Shown: positions 10,301-19,737, counted from the stretch's first letter. The stretch: DNA of 64,000 nucleotides from CBDBDZ01 sp965204215 (GCA_965204215.1 CBDBDZ010000014.1:1054001-1118000), one strand, 5' to 3'. Made by a program: numbers and translations. Notes: generated from the sequence alone by a model not told the origin.

Positions 10301-13300
10301 TCAACTGTGCCGATCCCGCTACCTTTAGCTGGTCATCGGCAACCGAACATGACTATACACGTGTTGCATCAACACCCTACCAGGTGGTTGACAATTTTGA
10401 TGAAGGGTATCGTTGTACCAGTGGGCCAGCCTGTGTTTTTACCGTGGATCAAAGCCCATCGGTATGGGCAGCAGGTTATACCGGCAGGAAACCGTTCTCT
10501 GATTTGAGAACCGCATCACAAGATTTACACCAGTATAGAGCCGCTTATGGTGATGTGAATGGTGATAATATCAAAGAACTCATTAATGCTGCTTGTGATG
10601 CTACGCTTAATGGATGTGTGTGGCTTATATCTCATCCGAATGGTTCTTTTACCAACTTTTCTGATCCAACACCATCGCAAATAGCTATTAAAGAAAATAC
10701 TACAAATGAAGAGCGTGTCGGAGTTTCTGATTATTATCCGTATATCGCAGACTTTAACGGCGATGGGTTGGACGATGTGTATATTGCCGCCAATGATTTA
10801 GGTAGTAATCTGTATGTCTTCTTAAGTGATGGCACTAATATGGCGTTCTCCACTAGCTATTCGAAATTGTTTAGTACCTTAAACCCGCCTGCTACTGGCT
10901 GTTCATCGTCCACCAACTGTGTGACCACCAACTGGCGCTACCACAACGTCATACTGGATATTAATGGCGATGGTCTGGTTGACCTGGTGCAAATTCCGCC
11001 AGTGACCAATTATGAGGAACCCATCACCATCGCCGATGCAGGCTATACTCAAATAAGGGTTGCGCTTAATACCGGCAGCGGGTTTGGAGACTTTACCAAC
11101 TGGGGTGATATGTCGAACTATGAGACTCTGAAAAATGCACCCTGGATGAGTGGTTTATATGTACCGCGCCTGGCTGATGTTAATGGTGACCGCCTGCCCG
11201 ATCTAGTCGGCTTTTTGCAGGGCTATGCGATAGAAGTGGGTATTAATACTGGCAGTGGCTTTACCTACCACAATGACTGGGGCTGGTCGACAACCGCCCC
11301 TGGTGAAGCATTGCCACTTAACTCATCGCTGGTATTTCAGAAGACTCATCAGGAACTGGCAAACTATCACCGCTTTGCTGACTTTAACGGTGACGGTTAT
11401 GCCGATCTGTACTATCGTGTGAATGATGACATTTACGTTTCACTCTCAACAGGCTCTCAATTTTTAGCACCCACACTCTGGTTTGAAAATGCAATAGCCG
11501 ATGGTCTTGGCACGGGTCGTTCCAGACTGACAGTAGCAGATATCAACAACGATGGCATGATGGACATCAGTGTATCGGGGCAGGATGTCAATCGCACCAC
11601 TGGTCTTCCCAACGGATTTTCAACCGATGAGGTAATTTATTACTCTCAAGGTGATCGTTTCGTAGCCAAAGTACCGGTTATTGAACAAAATTCCAATAAT
11701 CAATGGAAATATACACTAACAGTAACCGAAGATGGCGAGGGTATCGCTCACAATTTAAGGCAATGTGGCTCGCAGAGCTTTGGTTCAAGAACTATTGGTT
11801 TTGGTGAGACAACACGGGGTTCTATTGTCAATACCAGCTTCCAGAGTTGCCCGCATCAAGTTTTTGGTCAACAGGCACTTGCTTACAGAATTGCACCCTT
11901 TGGAGCGAGAATTGAAGGAGTTGATGAAGGCGATGCCAAAACCATTAGCATTTTATACCGTAAGTTTAACAAAAACCCGCTATTATATACACAATCATCA
12001 GGTGGTGATATTACAGGAGCTAACAGTCATAATATCCATAGTGCCGCTATCAATACACCTAAAGTAAATACCGAATTAAATAGCGTTCGGCGTGGAGCGA
12101 TGGGTGTTTTTAGTATTGGAGTGAGAAACCCTGTAGGCTCTTCCGAGCAATCGCGTTATCACTACTATAACGCCAAATTACACCAAGGGGGCTTTGGTAA
12201 TTTAGGTTTTGAACGCATTGAAAAAACCACCAGAATACAAGCTACAACGGGTAGTCAACAGTATTTACGTACTACTTCAAATTATTCACAAGAAATTGTT
12301 GATACAGGTAGTGCCAAATACAACCTCTCTGGTCGTTTGTTAGGTGAGACGGTAGTACTACTGGATTCCTTGACCGATACCACACCGCAGCAATTAAGTG
12401 AGCGTACCATCAACTGGCAAGTCAGGGACTATACAGGCGATGTTCCTCACTATTATGCCTATCCCTTATCAACGGTGACTAAACATTATGATCTGTCTGA
12501 CAGTGCCAATCCACTGCGCACCAGTATTAACCAACTTGCCATGAATAGTGCATTGCAAACAAGCTGTACCTTGCCAACAACTATCACCGCATCGAATCGG
12601 GTAATTACAACGCAAACGCATATCCACAGCAGTGGTATTGCTTTTGATGTGGTCGAAGCGAATTGTGATGCTTATGGTGTTACCGGTAATCACACCGAGA
12701 ACAATAACATCACCAGTGTTGGCGATGTGAGCGGCTTGATTCAGGAGAAAATCACCACCCGCTGGAATTCGGCAGCCAATCCAATAACCAGTGCCGTTAC
12801 CAACGATTATACCTATAACACTCATGGTCAGCTGGAGACTGAAACATTGCAGGATAATTCCAATGACAATGATCAGAAACTCGTCACCAGCTATACTTAC
12901 AATAGTTATGGTGGTATCGCCAGCAGGGTTGAAAGCTGGGTCAATACTGTCAATAATGGTATGGGAACAGTAACTAGCCGTACAACCGGTTTTGCGGAAA
13001 GCTACAGCAACAGCGAACGCACCCTGGCCATCACTAATGTACTGGGTCAGGTCAGCACGCAAATCTTTGATGCGCGCTTTGGTCTGGAAAAGTCTATAAC
13101 TGATGCCAATGGGCTGGTCACTACCACTGATTATGATGCGCTGGGGCGTATCAGTGCTATCACCTACCCCGATGGTATCAATAGCACGCAGATGGATTAT
13201 AAGTTATGCACTGGCTGTGATCTACAGACGTATCAATCACAGGCACACTGGTATATACAAAGCAAAACCAGTGGTGAAAGCGCTATACGCACCTATTACG

Positions 13301-16008
13301 ATGCGCTGGATCGTGAGATAGGTACTCGCAGCAAAGGGCTGAATGGTGATTATAGCTACAGCTATCAAACGCTGGATCGTTTTGGTCGTGTGGTGGCTAA
13401 CAGTCTGGCGTTTCGCAGCGATGAAATTGCGCAAGTAACATCAACCGACTATGACGTATTGAGTCGTCCTGTCAGCACTACCTTCCCGGATAACAGTATT
13501 GAGTCGATTGCCTATTCAACGGGTTCATCGGTTAACAGTCACGCAATAGCGATTAAAACTGTAACTAATAGTTTACAGCAGGCAACTGGGTATTTTTATG
13601 ATGGTCAAAGTCGCGAGCGCAAGGTGGTTGATGCACTGTCTAGTGAAGTGCATTACAGCTATGACGCACAAGGCAATTTAAGTGGTACTGAAGTACGTCC
13701 GGTTTCTGGAGCATCGGTATTTCACGGAATTGTCTATGATGCGTTGGGCAGGAAAATACAGCTTGATGATCCCGATACAGGCATCACCACCTATAAGTAC
13801 AATGCGTTGGGACTACTTTATGAAACCACGGATGCCATGAATCAAGTCATACGTTACGCTTACGATGTGCTGGAGCGGCAAACCGTTCGCATTGACCGTG
13901 CTACGGGGGCATCTCAATCGCACAGTTGGGTGTATGATAATGCAACAGGTGCAGGTGTTGGTCAGTTAGCCAGTGTCAGTGGTGTGGATACTGAGGGGGC
14001 AGTATTTACAGAACGCTATAATTATGATAATTTGGGACGTTTGTTAACCACAACCAATACAATTAAAGGTGAGTCTTATACTTCAACTACCCATTATGAC
14101 AGTTTGTACCGAGTGGATGGTTTAACCTATCCTGGTGGTTTTACCGCGCGCTATCGCTATAGTGATTACGGTTATTTGCAAGCGATTGAAAACGCGCATG
14201 GCAGTGTGGGCAATACCACAGTGTATTGGGAAGCCAGTGACGATGATGCGTTTGGCAATATTACGGGTTATAGTCAGGGCAATGGTGTGGTGACCAGCAA
14301 AGCCTTTGATCCGCAAACCGGTTTGATTGAGCGTATTGCCGCTAGCAGAAACAGCAGCAGTATTCAAAACCATCACTACATTTTTGATACCGAAGGCAAT
14401 TTGACTTCGCGTCGGGATGCTATGCGCAGTATTACTGAGCATTTTTGTTACGACAGTTTAAATCGTCTTACTCATTCGAATGTTGGTAGCAGTTGTAGTA
14501 GTAGTAAAACCATCACCTATGACTATCATGGCAATATTACAAGTCGCAGTGATGTACAGGGTAATCAAATGTATCGGTATGGCAGTAATGCTGGCCCTCA
14601 TGCGGTGACCAGTATTGGCAATGGCAATCCCTATACTTACAACGCCAAGGGTGAGATGTTAAGTGGTGGAGGTAAAACTGGTTTGACTTATACATCCTAT
14701 GGCAAACCAACGCATATGCAAAAAGGCAGCTATTACACTAACATTGCCTATGATTCTAATCAAAATCGTATCCAGCGCGTAGATGGCGGCAATACCTTTG
14801 TTGAAACCACTACTTATATTGGTAAGTTGTATGAAAAGGTGGTCACGTCACAGAAAACGCTGGAGCGGTTTTATATTGGTGACAGTGCTATTCATATTCA
14901 GGAGACCACCTCGAATAATAACTACAATGAACGCACGGTATATTTACACACCGACCATTTAGGCAGTGTGGCAGCTAAAACCGATGAAGCAGGCGCTATT
15001 ATTGAAAGCCTGGCTAACGAGCCCTGGGGAAAGCAGCTTAGTGATAGTTGGAATGGTGCTGAAAAAGCGCAGGGCTATAACCCCGAGGAAACCGATAGAG
15101 GCTTTACCGGGCATGAGCATTTAACGGGTGTTGGTTTAATTCATATGAATGGTAGAGTGTACGACCCTGCTATTGGCCGATTTATGAGTCCTGATCCAAT
15201 TATTCAGAATCCGTTAAACACCCAAAGTTATAACCGCTATACCTACGTGTTTAACAACCCACTGCGCTATGTTGACCCGACCGGTTTTACCTGTGAAGAT
15301 TCTGGAAATCCTGATACAGGTGGAAGCTGTACAACAACGGCACCCGATCTTAGTGGGGATAATGGAGGTTTTGGTCAATTTTTTGATTTTATTTCCAGGC
15401 TTCTTGTCGCGCCTGATATTGCTAGCGGTAATATTTTTAATGATGATGGTATCAATCAAAGTCAATTGCGAGATGATATTTCCAATAGTTTTGTTGATGG
15501 CAAAGACTTTTTACTACCGAATGATTTAAGTATCCTTGCAGAGCATGGTGCCGATATTGCGGGAGCTGCGCTTGCTGATGTGGGTGTGGGTAAACTGATT
15601 ATTGGAGGTATTGCTACTAGAGCTAATAAGTTTACCAAACCAAAGGAGAAGATTGAGAATAAGGAGAAGAAGGTGGGGGGTAAGGAGAAAGCCCAACAAG
15701 AAACTGGTAATGTAACTGAGAAAAATAATTCTAATAGTCGTCAGAAAAATTTCTTTAGAAAGTTGGATGAAGCTGAGGGCAGAGCACATACTGCATTCAG
15801 GCGTAATCCTCAAAATGGCCGGATAGAGAACTTTGAAACATTTGATTCTTCTGGCTCTGCTGGAGGAAATAAACGTTTTCGAGGTACAGGTAAGTCACAT
15901 GGTGGTGTCGATGCTCCGCTAGTTGTTGAACCAAAGCCTGGTCATTCAGGAGGTCGACCAGTTAGAGCAAGGCCAGCTAGACCTGATGAAACACCAAAAG
16001 GATTTTAA
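4336..16008 (+). CDS. Giant secreted Rhs/YD-repeat polymorphic toxin with FN3-like, SpvB and VCBS domains
   Basis: A 3890-residue surface toxin. AGAGG precedes the ATG. A long N-terminus leads to a signal-like stretch around residues 48-66 (RRYRWICQALAMFTIAGYA). Residues ~110-1690 are about 16 fibronectin-III-like units, each ending in a CNxxGC-type cysteine pair. Then come an SpvB-type domain (~1709-2000, GQ/GEHSVGKDGSFNYRIPI region), FG-GAP/VCBS repeats (~2070-2420, e.g. DFNGDGLDD, DINGDGLVD), YD/Rhs repeats (~2830-3520) and an Rhs core (~3536-3655, DHLGSVAAKTDEAG, GRFMSPDPI, YVDPTGF). After KEKKVGGKEK (~3780) a variable ~108-residue tip begins; its RFRGTGKSHGGVDAPLV segment resembles polymorphic toxin type 24 by memory only. 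Likely role: delivery of the tip toxin to neighbouring cells. No T6SS VgrG or PAAR gene is nearby, so the export route is open. Confidence 0.88.
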   Translation: MKYQVHTVGNMQIASSRRLDATQSVSCNNAMVGWALNLLSYCKNRRYRWICQALAMFTIAGYAIIAEGKGGGGGSVSAPSAPSYTPSVPSRWGTPAPGRPSYISSSRVSIVTGGKGGTERGSYTVSWGSASGSSVRYELYESALGGAWSRVYSGPSRSYLRIKHTAGNYSYKVRACNRGGCGAYRGNRTVSMALPPGRAGRLYMYNKSNNADTTYNIWWYAVGGTTRYELYRRQASYGSSSYGGWSRVYSGSYRNISLNTSDGHYQYFARACNSSGCGLSSGIKNVTVIRVPGGGLTPAIGSKSNNADGAFTVSWGASSGRVTRYELYQRQAAYGSSRYGGWSRIYSSSGRSISRSLGDGNYQYYVRACNEVGCGGNSGVRSTTVLKVPGGGATPGIGSKVNNADGAFRVSWNASSGRVTRYELYQRQAAYGSSRYGGWSRIYSSSGRSISRSLSDGNYQYYVRACNEVGCGGNSGVRTTTVLKVPGGGATPGIGSKVNNADGAFRVSWNASSGRVTRYELYQRQATYGSSRYGSWSRIYSSSGRSISRSLGDGNYQYYVRACNESGCGGNSGVRSTTVLKVSGAGLTPAIGSKVNNADGAFTVSWGASSGRVTRYELYQRQAAYGSNRYGSWSRIYSSSGRSISRNLGDGNYQYYVRACNESGCGSNSGMRSTTVLKIPGSGATPAIGSKTNNADGAFTLSWNASSGRVTRYELYQRQAAYGSNRYGSWSRIYSSSGRSISRSLGDGNYQYYVRACNESGCGGNSGVRSTTVLKVSGAGLTPAIGSKVNNADGAFTLSWGASSGRVTRYELYQRQAAYGSSRYGSWSRIYSSSGRSISRNLSDGNYQYYVRACNESGCGSNSGVRSTTVLKIPGSGATPAIGSKTNNADGAFTLSWNASSGRVTRYELYQRQAAYGSNRYGSWSRIYSSSGRSISRNLGDGNYQYYVRACNESGCGSNSGVRSTTVLKIPGSGATPAIGSKTNNADGAFTLSWNASSGRVTRYELYQRQAAYGSNRYGSWSRIYSSSGRSISRSLGDGNYQYYVRACNESGCGGNSGVRSTTVLKVSGAGLTPAIGSKVNNADGAFTLSWGASSGRVTRYELYQRQAAYGSSRYGSWSRIYSSSGRSISRNLSDGNYQYYVRACNESGCGGNSGVRTTTVLLLLGSVSTPIISNKTNDTDGNYTVSWSQATGRVTRYELYRRHDSNRPSVSGGKGGNAHYGAWSKIYEGSGRSINENVYFGRYQYRVKACNESGCSADSAVRSSIVVLGSPATLPAPTVTGRDNNKDKIFTVQWSQATGRATRYELYRRIRIQQSSIAGGKGGGNTGFSQWGVIYNGTNRSFNQNVGYGDYEYYVRACNEAGCSANSPILTLDVELPVPSTVNSLSIVNKTHLSDADFNLQWQAVANADNYILERRQAIYGSNDYSDWELIYGGSSTSHPQENLIKNKYQYRVKACNSSGCGTFSSSSNTAVGASLNVTGKGGDSDASYRLQWSRSEHNYYVIERRRAEYESNVYGSWGEIFRGRSTLIYQSNIGTGDYQYRVLTCATDNADLLSNVDVRLGVTLYLCDIYSDIAASRVYNPSSNDEEMISALPDSETPVILEKDNLSDRNYTVQWAGNNNYYRLERRRADYLTNHYSDWDEVYSGSDLTISQPDVSDGNYQYRLRTCIDSDTISCGSYSDVLAVQVYMKPSTDSDPVMNTAIDPANDNVGGSDYLGTLQGEHSVGKDGSFNYRIPIEVPPGINGMQPDLALSYDSNRRNGLLGWGWSVSGLSNISRCPADHMRDGFVAGINPDDLSRYPDNKYRYCLDGQRLVNISNDSYRTEHERFLAIEKTSSGWTVTRNDGRTMYYGYNTDSKRNDSASSPYIWYLDKVEDISDNSMEINYISTFGAHRPDSIEYTQNDAGGTHHKIEFVYEERGDFKKTYTAGSVNVLSKRLSQIQVLTEGSQVRSYNLNYQQLGETYNGKSFDDPTQSSRLVQLTLCYNSQFNCADPATFSWSSATEHDYTRVASTPYQVVDNFDEGYRCTSGPACVFTVDQSPSVWAAGYTGRKPFSDLRTASQDLHQYRAAYGDVNGDNIKELINAACDATLNGCVWLISHPNGSFTNFSDPTPSQIAIKENTTNEERVGVSDYYPYIADFNGDGLDDVYIAANDLGSNLYVFLSDGTNMAFSTSYSKLFSTLNPPATGCSSSTNCVTTNWRYHNVILDINGDGLVDLVQIPPVTNYEEPITIADAGYTQIRVALNTGSGFGDFTNWGDMSNYETLKNAPWMSGLYVPRLADVNGDRLPDLVGFLQGYAIEVGINTGSGFTYHNDWGWSTTAPGEALPLNSSLVFQKTHQELANYHRFADFNGDGYADLYYRVNDDIYVSLSTGSQFLAPTLWFENAIADGLGTGRSRLTVADINNDGMMDISVSGQDVNRTTGLPNGFSTDEVIYYSQGDRFVAKVPVIEQNSNNQWKYTLTVTEDGEGIAHNLRQCGSQSFGSRTIGFGETTRGSIVNTSFQSCPHQVFGQQALAYRIAPFGARIEGVDEGDAKTISILYRKFNKNPLLYTQSSGGDITGANSHNIHSAAINTPKVNTELNSVRRGAMGVFSIGVRNPVGSSEQSRYHYYNAKLHQGGFGNLGFERIEKTTRIQATTGSQQYLRTTSNYSQEIVDTGSAKYNLSGRLLGETVVLLDSLTDTTPQQLSERTINWQVRDYTGDVPHYYAYPLSTVTKHYDLSDSANPLRTSINQLAMNSALQTSCTLPTTITASNRVITTQTHIHSSGIAFDVVEANCDAYGVTGNHTENNNITSVGDVSGLIQEKITTRWNSAANPITSAVTNDYTYNTHGQLETETLQDNSNDNDQKLVTSYTYNSYGGIASRVESWVNTVNNGMGTVTSRTTGFAESYSNSERTLAITNVLGQVSTQIFDARFGLEKSITDANGLVTTTDYDALGRISAITYPDGINSTQMDYKLCTGCDLQTYQSQAHWYIQSKTSGESAIRTYYDALDREIGTRSKGLNGDYSYSYQTLDRFGRVVANSLAFRSDEIAQVTSTDYDVLSRPVSTTFPDNSIESIAYSTGSSVNSHAIAIKTVTNSLQQATGYFYDGQSRERKVVDALSSEVHYSYDAQGNLSGTEVRPVSGASVFHGIVYDALGRKIQLDDPDTGITTYKYNALGLLYETTDAMNQVIRYAYDVLERQTVRIDRATGASQSHSWVYDNATGAGVGQLASVSGVDTEGAVFTERYNYDNLGRLLTTTNTIKGESYTSTTHYDSLYRVDGLTYPGGFTARYRYSDYGYLQAIENAHGSVGNTTVYWEASDDDAFGNITGYSQGNGVVTSKAFDPQTGLIERIAASRNSSSIQNHHYIFDTEGNLTSRRDAMRSITEHFCYDSLNRLTHSNVGSSCSSSKTITYDYHGNITSRSDVQGNQMYRYGSNAGPHAVTSIGNGNPYTYNAKGEMLSGGGKTGLTYTSYGKPTHMQKGSYYTNIAYDSNQNRIQRVDGGNTFVETTTYIGKLYEKVVTSQKTLERFYIGDSAIHIQETTSNNNYNERTVYLHTDHLGSVAAKTDEAGAIIESLANEPWGKQLSDSWNGAEKAQGYNPEETDRGFTGHEHLTGVGLIHMNGRVYDPAIGRFMSPDPIIQNPLNTQSYNRYTYVFNNPLRYVDPTGFTCEDSGNPDTGGSCTTTAPDLSGDNGGFGQFFDFISRLLVAPDIASGNIFNDDGINQSQLRDDISNSFVDGKDFLLPNDLSILAEHGADIAGAALADVGVGKLIIGGIATRANKFTKPKEKIENKEKKVGGKEKAQQETGNVTEKNNSNSRQKNFFRKLDEAEGRAHTAFRRNPQNGRIENFETFDSSGSAGGNKRFRGTGKSHGGVDAPLVVEPKPGHSGGRPVRARPARPDETPKGF
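5212..7830 (+). repeat. Nine tandem 291-bp (97-aa) near-identical FN3-like units
   Basis: The string CGCTA(C/T)GAGCTGTA(C/T)CAGCG recurs every 291 bases from about 5306 to 7634. The units are nearly identical in DNA and protein (RYELYQRQAAYGS, SRIYSSSGRSISR, YYVRACNESGCG). Flanking units on both sides (4680-5210 and 7830-9400) keep the fold but are diverged. Units starting near 6402 and 7275 match especially closely, a spacing of 873 bp (three units), which suggests block duplication. Confidence 0.9.
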
Positions 16009-16010
16009 TA

Positions 16011-16457
16011 ATGAAAGAATTTAACTCCTACACTTTGAAAACTATTAAGTTTCCTAATACTGAACGGCATTCTTTTTTGGATTACATCCATTCTATTAAT
16101 AAAGGACCAGAAGAAGCTTTGGCATATTTCAAATTATTCTGGCCAGATCTAATCGAAGTAGATGGTTATGTATTTCTGCTTGATAACTATAATCAAGAAT
16201 ATTTTGATAAAACCCTAAGTGAGTATGGGCACAATAAAGTAGAAAAGACTATAAATACCACGTATTTATACTATTTAGTTGGAGGGGAAGCTGATTATGA
16301 ATATGAAGTGTGGGAAGTGCTAGGAGAAATGCTCTGTGAAACCTGGCAGCGAAGAGCAAGTAGCTTATTCCCGGAAAAAAATATTATTGTAGAATTTACT
16401 TGGTACTCCGATTATGATGATCCGGGATTGACACTATACCAATCTGATACAGCTTGA
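16011..16457 (+). CDS. Probable immunity protein for the main Rhs toxin tip
   Basis: A 148-residue acidic protein with no signal peptide, starting 2 bases after the Rhs stop, with an AGGA site inside the Rhs 3' end. That placement is the standard one for the immunity gene of a polymorphic toxin. It is rich in Tyr, Trp, Asp and Glu (for example DYIHS, WPDLIEVDGY, EADYEYEVWEVLGE), as expected of a protein that binds a basic toxin domain. I do not recognise the family. It is more AT-rich than the Rhs core, like the toxin tip, as expected if tip and immunity gene move together. Confidence 0.72.
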   Translation: MKEFNSYTLKTIKFPNTERHSFLDYIHSINKGPEEALAYFKLFWPDLIEVDGYVFLLDNYNQEYFDKTLSEYGHNKVEKTINTTYLYYLVGGEADYEYEVWEVLGEMLCETWQRRASSLFPEKNIIVEFTWYSDYDDPGLTLYQSDTA

Positions 16458-16550
16458 AACTTTGAAATTAAATATGAAAAATAGAGGATGAATAAATATA
16501 ATATGATGACCTGTTCCATAAAGCTGATTTATGAATGGATTGTTTTACTG

Positions 16551-16790
16551 TCGCTTTTTGCTTGCCCAAAAACCGACGCAAAAAAGGCTCCCCTGCCAAC
16601 AGGCTATCGCTACCCTCGCGGTTTGCTCTGAGCGGACGCTACGCAACTCGGCATCCTGCCTCAAACAGTGCTCGCGTTTACTCCGCTCATCACTGCACGA
16701 TTCGGCTGTTGGCTTGAAGGGGAATGATTTCTAAGGTTGTCGCGCATTCTGCGCTCCACAATATTGCAGCCTGCGGCTGCGCAAACGGCA
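16551..16790 (+). repeat. Cassette linker repeat, copy A
   Basis: First of four copies of a ~240-bp sequence starting TCGCTTTTTGCTTGCCCAAA and running through GGCTGTTGGCTTGAAGGGGA to CACAATATTGCAGCCTG. Each copy sits just upstream of a displaced Rhs cassette and is absent from the main rhs gene. It holds ATG 16724 with GAAGGGGA in front, in frame with the cassette. This copy is the most diverged of the four and joins the Rhs core at FDARFGLEK. Confidence 0.85.
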
Positions 16791-19735
16791 CTGTGTTGTT
16801 TGATGCACGTTTTGGTCTGGAAAAGTCTATAACTGATGCCAATGGGCTGGTCACTACCACTGATTATGATGCGCTGGGGCGTATCAGTGCTATCACCTAC
16901 CCCGATGGTATCAATAGCACGCAGATGGATTATAAGTTATGCACTGGCTGTGATCTACAGACGTATCAATCACAGGCACACTGGTATATACAAAGCAAAA
17001 CCAGTGGAGAGAGTGCTATACGCACCTATTACGATGCGCTGGATCGTGAGATAGGTACTCGCAGCAAAGGGCTGAATGGTGATTATAGCTACAGCTATCA
17101 AACGCTGGATCGTTTTGGTCGTGTGGTGGCTAACAGTCTGGCGTTTCGCAGCGATGAAATTGCGCAAGTAACATCAACCGACTATGACGTATTGAGTCGT
17201 CCTGTCAGCACTACCTTCCCGGATAACAGTATTGAGTCGATTGCCTATTCAACGGGTTCATCGGTTAACAGTCACGCAATAGCGATTAAAACTGTAACTA
17301 ATAGTTTACAGCAGGCAACTGGGTATTTTTATGATGGTCAAAGTCGCGAGCGCAAGGTGGTTGATGCACTGTCTAGTGAAGTGTATTACAGCTATGACGC
17401 GCAGGGCAATTTAAGTGGCACGGAAGTTCGTCCGGTTTCTGGTGCATCAGTATTTCACGGAATTGTCTATGATGCGTTGGGCAGGAAAATACAGCTTGAT
17501 GATCCCGATACAGGCATCACCACCTATAAGTACAATGCGTTGGGACTACTTTATGAAACCACGGATGCCATGAATCAAGTCATACGTTACGCTTACGATG
17601 TGCTGGAGCGGCAAACCGTTCGCATTGACCGTGCTACGGGGGCATCTCAATCGCACAGTTGGGTGTATGATAATGCAACAGGTGCAGGTGTTGGTCAGTT
17701 AGCCAGTGTCAGTGGTGTGGATACTGAGGGTGCCGTATTTACAGAACGCTATAATTATGATAATTTGGGACGTTTGTTAACCACAACCAATACAATTAAA
17801 GGTGAGTCTTATACCTCAACTACCCATTATGACAGTTTGTACCGAGTGGATGGTTTAACCTATCCTGGTGGTTTTACCGCGCGCTATCGCTATAGTGATT
17901 ACGGTTATTTGCAAGCGATTGAAAACGCGCATGGCAGTGTGGGCAATACCACAGTGTATTGGGAAGCCAGTGACGATGATGCGTTTGGCAATATTACGGG
18001 TTATAGTCAGGGCAATGGTGTGGTGACCAGCAAAGCCTTTGATCCGCAAACCGGTTTGATTGAGCGTATTGCCGCCATTAGAAACAGCAACAGTATTCAG
18101 AATCATGTTTATGATTTTGATACTGAGGGTAATCTCAACTGGCGTGAAGATGCTGTGCGCAGTATTACTGAGCATTTTTGTTACGACAGTTTAAATCGTC
18201 TTACTCATTCGAATGTTGGTAGCAGTTGTAGTAGTGGTAAAACCATCACCTATGACTATCATGGCAATATTACAAGTCGCAGTGATGTACAGGGTAATCA
18301 AATGTATCGGTATGGCAGTAATGCTGGCCCTCATGCGGTGACCAGTATTGGCAACGGTAATCCCTACACTTATAACGCCAAGGGTGAGATGTTAAGTGGT
18401 GGAGGTAAAACTGGTTTGACTTATACATCCTATGGCAAACCAACGCATATGCAAAAAGGCAGCTATTACACAGATATTGCCTATGACTCCAATCAAAACC
18501 GTATTCAGCGCATTGACGGCGGCAATACTTTTGTTGAAACCACTACTTATATTGGTAAGTTGTATGAAAAGGTGGTGACTTCACAAAAAACCTTAGAGCG
18601 GTTTTATATTGGCGACAGTGTCATTCGTATTGAAGAAACTACCTCTAACGGTAACTACAATGAACGCACGGTATATTTACATCAAGACCATATTGGCAGT
18701 GTGGCGGCTAAAACCGATGAAGCGGGCAACATTATTGAAAGCCTGGCTAATGAGCCTTGGGGAAAGCAGCTTAGTGACAGTTGGAATGGCACAGAAAAAG
18801 CACAAGGCTATAACCCCGAGGAAACTGATAGAGGTTTTACCGGGCATGAGCATTTAACGGGTGTTGGTTTAATCCATATGAATGGCAGAGTGTACGACCC
18901 TGCTATTGGCCGATTTATGAGTCCTGATCCAATTATTCAGGATCCATTAAACACGCAAAGTTATAACCGCTATACCTACGTGTTTAACAACCCACTGCGC
19001 TATGTTGACCCGACCGGTTTTACCTGTGAAGATTCTGGAAATCCTGATACAGGTGGAAGCTGTACAACAACGGCACCCGATCTTAGTGGGGATAATGGAG
19101 GTTTTGGTCAATTTTTTGATTTTATTTCCAGGCTTCTTGTCGCGCCTGATATTGTTAGCGGTAATATTTTTAATGATGATGGTATCAATCAAAGTCAATT
19201 GCGAGATGATATTTCCAATAGTTTTGTTGATGGCAGAGACTTTTTACTACCGAATGATTTAAGTATCCTTGCAGAGCATGGTGCCGATATTGCGGGAGCT
19301 GCGCTTGCTGATGTGGGTGTGGGTAAACTGATTATTGGAGGTATTGCTACTAGAGCTAATAAGTTTACCAAACCAAAGGAGAAGATTGAGAATAAGGAGA
19401 AGAAGGTGGGAGATAAAAATAAAGTTACGGAAGGGGTAGGGAGAACGCCAGCAACCGCACCCGTGGGCAGAAAAAATAATCCTTTAGAGAATCTTTCGGA
19501 TACACCAACTCGCAATGCTGATGAAGTAATTAATGGTCGCCGCTTTACAGGACATTCATTAGATCAAGCACAGAACCGAGGTTTAACACCTTCAGTTATT
19601 GATGATGCGATTAAAAATGGTAGCAAAAGCGCAGATCCCATTCCTGGGCGTTCAAGAAATTTTAGCCCTAAAAATAATATTACAGTAATTACAGAAGGTA
19701 ATGATGTAATTACTGTCTTTCCAGGAAGGAGATAA
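16724..19735 (+). CDS. Displaced Rhs cassette 1 (core fragment plus DUF4258-like toxin tip)
   Basis: A 1003-residue frame that begins with a linker-encoded leader (MISKVVAHSALHNIAACGC) and then copies the main Rhs from FDARFGLEKSITDANG (main residue ~2915) through the YD repeats and core to KEKKVG. It has no signal peptide, FN3, SpvB or VCBS part, so alone it probably cannot be delivered. The tip is new: residues ~905-1003 include RRFTGHSLDQAQNRGLTPSVI and end NITVITEGNDVITVFPGRR, a pattern like DUF4258/BECR-type RNase domains (pattern match, not searched). The core carries the allele AIRNSNSIQNHVYDFDTEGN and YLHQDHIGSV, unlike the main gene. The 96-residue gene 2 bases downstream is its likely immunity gene. 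Confidence 0.82.
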   Translation: MISKVVAHSALHNIAACGCANGTVLFDARFGLEKSITDANGLVTTTDYDALGRISAITYPDGINSTQMDYKLCTGCDLQTYQSQAHWYIQSKTSGESAIRTYYDALDREIGTRSKGLNGDYSYSYQTLDRFGRVVANSLAFRSDEIAQVTSTDYDVLSRPVSTTFPDNSIESIAYSTGSSVNSHAIAIKTVTNSLQQATGYFYDGQSRERKVVDALSSEVYYSYDAQGNLSGTEVRPVSGASVFHGIVYDALGRKIQLDDPDTGITTYKYNALGLLYETTDAMNQVIRYAYDVLERQTVRIDRATGASQSHSWVYDNATGAGVGQLASVSGVDTEGAVFTERYNYDNLGRLLTTTNTIKGESYTSTTHYDSLYRVDGLTYPGGFTARYRYSDYGYLQAIENAHGSVGNTTVYWEASDDDAFGNITGYSQGNGVVTSKAFDPQTGLIERIAAIRNSNSIQNHVYDFDTEGNLNWREDAVRSITEHFCYDSLNRLTHSNVGSSCSSGKTITYDYHGNITSRSDVQGNQMYRYGSNAGPHAVTSIGNGNPYTYNAKGEMLSGGGKTGLTYTSYGKPTHMQKGSYYTDIAYDSNQNRIQRIDGGNTFVETTTYIGKLYEKVVTSQKTLERFYIGDSVIRIEETTSNGNYNERTVYLHQDHIGSVAAKTDEAGNIIESLANEPWGKQLSDSWNGTEKAQGYNPEETDRGFTGHEHLTGVGLIHMNGRVYDPAIGRFMSPDPIIQDPLNTQSYNRYTYVFNNPLRYVDPTGFTCEDSGNPDTGGSCTTTAPDLSGDNGGFGQFFDFISRLLVAPDIVSGNIFNDDGINQSQLRDDISNSFVDGRDFLLPNDLSILAEHGADIAGAALADVGVGKLIIGGIATRANKFTKPKEKIENKEKKVGDKNKVTEGVGRTPATAPVGRKNNPLENLSDTPTRNADEVINGRRFTGHSLDQAQNRGLTPSVIDDAIKNGSKSADPIPGRSRNFSPKNNITVITEGNDVITVFPGRR

Positions 19736-19737
19736 TC

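Noticed and set aside
12469..13062. 197-codon open frame on the - strand inside the rhs gene
   Set aside because: It is antisense to strongly conserved YD repeats. Related antisense frames recur in the displaced cassettes because they copy the same core.
16531..16734. Short open frames inside the linker repeats (also at 20022, 23295 and 31814)
   Set aside because: They differ between copies, lack ribosome sites and resemble no protein family. The repeat is better explained as non-coding DNA apart from the in-frame leader.
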